Shown here piece after piece: positions 60,248 to 64,000 of a stretch of 64,000 bases of DNA. Below the pieces are notes generated by a model. It did no database searches, was not told the DNA's origin, and saw nothing but the letters and a program-made list of their open reading frames with translations. Both the position numbers and the translations under genes were made by a program. Source of the DNA: Advenella sp048381675 (GTDB lineage: Bacteria; Pseudomonadota; Gammaproteobacteria; Burkholderiales; Burkholderiaceae_B); assembly GCF_048381675.1 (NCBI RefSeq), contig NZ_JBLWIS010000008.1, forward strand, positions 80,404-144,403. Reading direction: 5' to 3'. How positions within the stretch are numbered: position 1 is the first letter of the stretch; each line of letters starts with the position of its first letter.

Positions 60248-61852
60248 TCAAACTCTCAATTTCATAGAGCTATTGCTATTTTTAAACCTGTTGGCATTTT
60301 GGTTTATAAGCTCTGCTTCAATTGCTTGTTCTTGTTTCGCTTTTAAGGTAGCGATCTGCTGTTCTAGTTCAGCAATTTTTTGTTTAAGTTCAAAAATTTT
60401 CTTAATATCGGATTCTTTGTAAATGCTCAAACTGCCGATTTGTAATTCAAGACTTAATTTTGAAAATAAGACTTGATTGATCTGAACCGTCAACAATGAA
60501 GCATTTGAGTTTGTAGCTACTTGGCTAAAAGCAGATATTGAAGGTTTGGAGCTTTCCGACTTGGATTCTTTGTTGTCGCTGTTTTTAATTATTATAGGAT
60601 CAGTAGGTTTGCTTTTAACCTGATCTTTATTATCCTGTTTGACCTGAGCTTCATCAGTTTTTAAAGAAACCTTTTCTTCTTTGATTCTTTTCTCTGTGTT
60701 AATTTTTACATAGTCAGGTTGTTCTTCTGCTGATTGTGGTTGTTTGGGTTGTTGCTTAACTTGACTATCATTAGAATTTTTATTCTTGATATTTTTTACA
60801 ATCTTGGACTGCTTACTCTTGGGTAAATATTTTCTACCAGTGTTCTTCTTGATTTTTTTTACACCTGAACCTTTTAATTTTTCAGTAAAACCCTTCTGAA
60901 TTTCTTTGTGCTTGTTCAACTTCTCAACTTTTGAAGTTCTTTCTTCATTTGATAACTGCTTCAATGAATCATTTTTCTCCATTGCTACATTGTTTTTGTA
61001 CTCGGTTCTTAATTCATTAAAATCTACATTTTTCTTAAACATAGGACCATCAAGACGAATAGCTTTTTCTGATCCTTCTGGGATAAATGAAATATAGTTA
61101 TATCTTGTTTTATCTTCTTCTTTGTCCAGAAATTTGACTTCACCATGTTGCTGTAAAGTTTCAATCAATTCTTCTCTTGAATTAATTTTATGGTCAAGAA
61201 TTTGACTGGTTAGAAATTTTTGGATTTCATTCTTTTTTGGCTTAACAACCTCTTTAAATCTTTTGGCTGTTTCGCTTGGATTTTGTATGTCTTTCAATTC
61301 CATATCATTATGAGAAATTGAAAATGGATTTCTTATCACTCTATCAAATCCAAATTTGTCATTGAGGAGATCAACATAGCAATCCCTCATATCCTTGTTA
61401 AGCTCACCTGGTGGAAACGGATTGAATGCCTTCCCTGTGGTTAATTCCATTTTTAAGAAAGCACAATTTAATTCAATGTTTCCTTTGTCAGTGTGAATAT
61501 TCCAGAAGTCGGCAAAATTTTCATCGTTCTTCATTCCAGGAAACCAAGTTTCACGAAAATCTTTAATAATTTCTTTCATTGCTGGGATTAATTTTTCTTG
61601 ATCATAGGAACCATCTGAATTTTTAAATTCAGAGAATTCATTATCACGAAAAGAAATTGTTAAAGAAGTGTGTGTGTTTTCAATGCCTGATTCTCTGGCT
61701 AACTTTTCAAGTTTCTCAATGCGATCTCTATCCCCAAAAACTGGGATAGGCTTAAATTTTCTAATGGTGTTGGTGTGATCTTTATCAGACTCAAAATAAT
61801 TTACAGCACTCATTATTGATTTAGAAGATTTGTTGAAACTCATTACAGCCAT
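60248..61852 (-). CDS. Relaxase of the MOB-HEN (ColE1 MbeA-like) clade
   Basis: Relaxases nick oriT and pilot the plasmid strand in conjugal mobilization. This 534-residue protein has an N-terminal relaxase domain with a candidate catalytic Tyr at residue 19 (SAVNYFES). The H120-X6-E127-X-N129 metal motif (NIHTDKGNIELNC) has the His-Glu-Asn set that defines the HEN clade, instead of three histidines. The C-terminal half (about 330-480) is Lys/Ser/Gln-rich and low in complexity, then coiled coil. It is 12 nt downstream of the mobC-like gene. Confidence 0.85.
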   Translation of the reverse strand: MAVMSFNKSSKSIMSAVNYFESDKDHTNTIRKFKPIPVFGDRDRIEKLEKLARESGIENTHTSLTISFRDNEFSEFKNSDGSYDQEKLIPAMKEIIKDFRETWFPGMKNDENFADFWNIHTDKGNIELNCAFLKMELTTGKAFNPFPPGELNKDMRDCYVDLLNDKFGFDRVIRNPFSISHNDMELKDIQNPSETAKRFKEVVKPKKNEIQKFLTSQILDHKINSREELIETLQQHGEVKFLDKEEDKTRYNYISFIPEGSEKAIRLDGPMFKKNVDFNELRTEYKNNVAMEKNDSLKQLSNEERTSKVEKLNKHKEIQKGFTEKLKGSGVKKIKKNTGRKYLPKSKQSKIVKNIKNKNSNDSQVKQQPKQPQSAEEQPDYVKINTEKRIKEEKVSLKTDEAQVKQDNKDQVKSKPTDPIIIKNSDNKESKSESSKPSISAFSQVATNSNASLLTVQINQVLFSKLSLELQIGSLSIYKESDIKKIFELKQKIAELEQQIATLKAKQEQAIEAELINQNANRFKNSNSSMKLRV

Positions 61853-61864
61853 AAAAATACCTTC

Positions 61865-62305
61865 TTATTTTTTATGACTTTCAGTTTGTGATTCAATCAA
61901 ATCTTTAATTGCCTTCATGTCGCCAATAAATAGATCAAGTTGATTGTTGAGAAAAACTTTGTCTTCTTTGGTGATAAATTTATTTGAATTGATCTTTCTG
62001 GCTAACTGGTTGGCATTGGTGCCGATTCGATTTAGCTCGGTCAAAAATGGTTGCTGTAAGATTTTGAAGTTAAATCGTTCACTCAAAAAATTATCAATTC
62101 TTTCTTCTGTCCCGTCAAAAATACAATGTCTGACATAAGAAGACATTGAATTGAAGCCTGCTTGATCATATTTATTTTCAATTAGTTCCTTCTCGTATGG
62201 GCTTAATTTAATATCTAAACTGTAAGTTCTTTTGTAAGTGTGATCGTCGTTAGTTCTACCTGACTTTATTTTTGGCTGAACCTTGTTCTTATTTTTATCT
62301 TCCAT
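61865..62305 (-). CDS. MobC-like relaxosome accessory protein
   Basis: This 146-residue protein has a basic start, a ribbon-helix-helix-like region (YSLDIKLSPYEKELIENKYD, SMSSYVRHCIFDG) and the conserved MobC motif LNRIGTNANQLARKIN. MobC/MbeC proteins bind oriT and help the relaxase. It lies directly upstream of the relaxase gene, 12 nt apart on the same strand, the usual mobCA order. Confidence 0.85.
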   Translation of the reverse strand: MEDKNKNKVQPKIKSGRTNDDHTYKRTYSLDIKLSPYEKELIENKYDQAGFNSMSSYVRHCIFDGTEERIDNFLSERFNFKILQQPFLTELNRIGTNANQLARKINSNKFITKEDKVFLNNQLDLFIGDMKAIKDLIESQTESHKK

Positions 62306-62819
62306 AATTTGCCTCCGATTTAATCTCTTCTTCTTTTTATTAATTCCTTAAAAGGGGACTGGGGGAACCCCAGAAAAGTCTAACTGAAAGGGAAAAATAA
62401 TTGAAAATTATTTTAGCCCGTATCAGCTAGTAGCCTTGCTTGAATTAAATTTTTATCCTTGTTTTAATCATAGGGTTTTATTTTTGATTGTAAATAGCCG
62501 TTAAAAATGTCGATAGCTGATTTGAGAAGACAAAACAAAGAGGATTTAATTTAAAAAAAGTGGTTGATAATCCGATTGGATAAGATAGGCTTTTAGGGTG
62601 GTCTGATTTAATCCTCTTTGAGAGTCGAAGATAAAAAGCCCGTATGATTTAATCTGATTTGTCTTTATGTTGTTTGTCTTATTTAATCCGATTGATTTTT
62701 TAGATAATTTGAAAGGTGTCGAAGACACAAGACCAGTCCGATTAAATCCGATTCGATAGCCTCGACCTCTTGCCTACTTATTTTGAGTTGCTACCATAAG
62801 TTAATAACAAGGAGAATTT
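62306..62819. other. Presumed oriT/oriV region of the element
   Basis: These 514 non-coding nt lie between the divergent mobC-like gene and the RHH gene. They contain a CTGGGG-GAA-CCCCAG hairpin (62359-62373), near the mobC start, and a cluster of iteron-like repeats (62541-62760). A nick site cannot be identified by eye. Promoters for both divergent genes must lie here. Confidence 0.5.
62541..62760. repeat. Iteron-like repeats around GATTTAATCCGATT
   Basis: Variants of GATTTAATCC/CCGATT recur at about 62543, 62570, 62605, 62646, 62680 and 62738 within 220 nt. The outer pair (62537-62552 and 62605-62620) is inverted, with CAAAGAGGATT in common. Such clusters are typical of Rep- or partition-binding sites, but no rep gene is visible. 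Confidence 0.6.
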
Positions 62820-63182
62820 ATGGAAAATTTAGAACAAGAAAAAATTAGCAAGGTTAAGAGTAAATTTGAAAAAGAGCACACAAAGATTTCAGTATTTTTG
62901 AGGTTTGACCAAATTGAATATTTGAACAAGGAACATGTAGAGCCCAATGGTTCAAATATGTCTTTGGTGGTAAGAAATGCTGTTGATACTTTTATTGAAA
63001 AAGAAAAGAAGCAGAAACTTACAATTTTAAAGAAGGTGCTTGGGGAAGAGGTTTATGAAAAATTACTTCAACTATCTAATAATTATGGAAAAGAGATTGA
63101 AGCTACTATGATTGACTTGGTTGAATTAAACTGTCAGCCAGAAGCGAAACAAGAAGAAATTATTGACGATCAATGGAAGTAA
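62820..63182 (+). CDS. Ribbon-helix-helix protein of plasmid type
   Basis: This 120-residue protein has a region KISVFLRFDQIEYLNKEHV / NMSLVVRNAVDTFIEKEKK (about 19-62) that looks like an RHH DNA-binding domain. The remaining part is helical and acidic (LGEEVYEKLLQLSN). An AAGGAG site is just before the ATG. It may bind the repeats directly upstream (autoregulation or copy control). I cannot give a precise function. Confidence 0.65.
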   Translation: MENLEQEKISKVKSKFEKEHTKISVFLRFDQIEYLNKEHVEPNGSNMSLVVRNAVDTFIEKEKKQKLTILKKVLGEEVYEKLLQLSNNYGKEIEATMIDLVELNCQPEAKQEEIIDDQWK

Positions 63183-63213
63183 GTTTCCGAAGTTTGATCA
63201 CGGTAGTGAATTG

Positions 63214-63239
63214 GACTGGCTCGCCCAGGTCCTTCTAAA
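63214..63239 (+). repeat. Inverted hairpin repeat, right copy
   Basis: GGACTGGCTCGCCCAGGTCC followed by TTCTAA. It folds like the left copy at 60099-60124 with different but complementary stem bases. The CTGG-CT words resemble the ColE1-type nick region, though the left copy lacks CTGG. Confidence 0.65.
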
Positions 63240-63243
63240 ACAA

Positions 63244-63268
63244 AAAAGCCACTCAATGAGTGGCTTTT
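63244..63268 (+). terminator. Terminator after the RHH gene
   Basis: AAAAGCCACTC-AAT-GAGTGGCTTTT is a perfect 11-bp stem directly after the right hairpin copy, with A and T tracts at its ends. Confidence 0.85.
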
Positions 63269-63423
63269 GTATTTGGACTGTGAAAAATTTTCGTCGCAGG
63301 GAAATTATTTTAATTCTAGGTTGATAGTGTTTAATATATCTTCATTGATTGATATGTATTTAATGGAAGAATGATTGTATTTATCCTGCATCTGTCAAAC
63401 ATTCTTTATCAAACATACAAAAA

Positions 63424-63560
63424 GGGGTGGGAAGACATAGCATGAAGCCTTGTTAATCAAGCCCTCTTGGGGGTGGGGTGAGAATTTAAGGGGGTGGGGT
63501 GAGGGGGTGGGAAGACATAGCTTAAACCCTTGCTAATCAAGCCCTCTGTGGGTGGGGTAA
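63424..63560. repeat. 80-nt-spaced direct repeat with G-rich spacer
   Basis: Two copies (63424-63483 and 63504-63560) share GGGGTGGGAAGACATAGC and TAATCAAGCCCTCT, with a period of 80 nt. Between and within them six G-runs of 3 to 5 occur in 43 nt (63469-63511). Confidence 0.8.
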
Positions 63561-63620
63561 AGGGGGAGGGTGAGCTTTTCTAGCCGTTGACTTGTTGTTG
63601 TTCTGTTTATATGCGGTCGT

Positions 63621-63642
63621 AAAAAATCCCCTTTCGGGGATT
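63621..63642 (-). terminator. Terminator of the partial minus-strand gene
   Basis: AATCCCC-TTTC-GGGGATT, read on the minus strand, ends in a T-run and overlaps the stop codon of the gene at 63641. Confidence 0.75.
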
Positions 63643-64000
63643 ATTGTTTGAAACCAAAAATGTCTTCTATTTCTTCGGTTGTTGGATTGCTTGGGTGATC
63701 TTCTGGAACTTCTGCATTTTTCATTTTTTCAACAAGAATTTGAGAGTTATATTTCCTGAAAGTTTCAAGGAATACTGTTTTTCTATTCAAATTTCTATGA
63801 AAATTAAATTGCTGTGGGTTCATATGAACATAAAGCAACACCCCTTTAATATCGTTAAACACGGGTGCCTGTGGAACTTCTAACAACTGCAATACAAGAG
63901 GGGTTGTATTAAAAATTTTAATAAATTTCAATTCTTCAAGTTGTTTTAAATATCCTGATATATCGCTTTTATCTATTCCTAACTCTTTTGCTAGACCTGA
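63641..64000 (-). CDS. HTH protein of the element, cut by the window edge
   Basis: The frame is open from 63641 to the end of the window (120 codons visible). The visible N-terminal part (GLAKELGIDKSDISGYLKQL) looks like a helix-turn-helix. The rest has no motif I recognise and ends EEIEDIFGFKQ. It could be a replication or regulatory protein of the plasmid, but that is a guess. Confidence 0.55.
   Translation of the reverse strand, partial: SGLAKELGIDKSDISGYLKQLEELKFIKIFNTTPLVLQLLEVPQAPVFNDIKGVLLYVHMNPQQFNFHRNLNRKTVFLETFRKYNSQILVEKMKNAEVPEDHPSNPTTEEIEDIFGFKQ

Larger units (their letters stand above)
63183..63640. other. Non-coding stretch with hairpin, terminator and G-rich repeats
   Basis: After the RHH gene come the right hairpin copy, a terminator, then an AT-rich part and a G-rich tandem repeat. 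No open frame is supported. Confidence 0.6.
59940..64000. mobile_element. AT-rich mobilizable element (MOB-HEN module), open at window end
   Basis: From the msrA break to the window end the DNA is much poorer in GC and holds only plasmid-type genes: a HEN relaxase, a MobC-like protein, an RHH protein and part of a further HTH protein. It also holds iteron-like repeats, two inverted hairpin repeats and a G-rich tandem repeat. The right end is not seen. It could be an integrated plasmid, a larger integrative element, or a chimeric assembly join. Confidence 0.7.

Noticed and set aside
62359..62373. CTGGGG-GAA-CCCCAG as a definite oriT hairpin
   Set aside because: It is short and has no recognisable nick consensus beside it, so it is kept only as part of the non-coding region description.
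63424..63560. CRISPR array
   Set aside because: Only two copies with long, imperfect 57-60-nt units and no cas genes; better described as a direct repeat.

Overview
The window looks like the chromosome of a betaproteobacterium of the order Burkholderiales, probably family Alcaligenaceae. This is inferred from gene content and order: ribH-nusB-thiL-pgpA-pncC; proS-rppH; a coiled-coil gene-zapA-6S RNA-lgt; a Bug/TctC-type receptor next to catechol genes; and an AcnD/PrpF methylcitrate cluster. No rRNA gene is present, so the genus cannot be named. Most of the core looks moderate in GC by eye. The prp cluster (about 9.7-17.3 kb) looks richer, a MocR/GNAT pair (17.4-19.5 kb) poorer, and the last 4 kb very AT-rich.

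Layout. 0-7 kb: riboflavin, thiamine, lipid and pyrimidine housekeeping genes, then groESL with a perfect CIRCE operator. 7-9.7 kb: an OsmC-YcaO fusion gene with related non-coding sequence on both sides. 9.7-17.3 kb: a RamB/ScfR-type regulator divergent from prpC-acnD-prpF-prpB (2-methylcitrate cycle), with TTTGCAAA-like boxes between them. 17.4-25.2 kb: accessory and metabolic genes, including a TlpA-like thioredoxin fused to half an Lgt, a small channel-like membrane protein, an 86-residue secreted protein with a paralogue at 56 kb, an old yellow enzyme, an FKBP and a branched-chain aminotransferase. 26-29.6 kb: a large trimeric autotransporter adhesin with about 2.8 copies of a 438-nt repeat. 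29.7-38.3 kb: a catechol ortho-cleavage locus (catB, catA, pcaD, catC, a TctC receptor, catR) with two perfect ATAC-N7-GTAT operators, followed by an AidB-like dehydrogenase and an NCS2 permease. 38.4-46.8 kb: PhnA-like protein, PabB-PabC fusion, amino-acid binding protein, GST, DUF411 protein, CoA-transferase, copper chaperone and a hydrolase. 46.8-52.2 kb: the complete ybgC-tolQRAB-pal-cpoB cluster. 52.2-59.9 kb: proS, rppH, tRNA-Leu(CAG), two oxidoreductases, zapA, 6S RNA, lgt and a cytochrome c.

59.9-64 kb: msrA stops one codon after its catalytic GCFWC motif. From there the sequence is a plasmid-like mobilization module. It carries a ColE1/MbeA-type (HEN) relaxase, a MobC-like protein, a ribbon-helix-helix protein, iteron-like repeats, a pair of inverted hairpins whose stems differ by compensatory changes, and G-rich repeats. 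This is either an integrated mobilizable plasmid or an assembly junction, and it is the most unusual part of the window.

How the genes work together. PrpC-AcnD-PrpF-PrpB would convert propionyl-CoA plus oxaloacetate to pyruvate and succinate, under a regulator that probably senses an acyl-CoA. CatA-CatB-CatC-PcaD convert catechol to 3-oxoadipate under a CatM/BenM-like regulator; the last thiolytic steps (pcaIJ, pcaF) are not here. Tol-Pal, ZapA and Lgt serve envelope and division functions.
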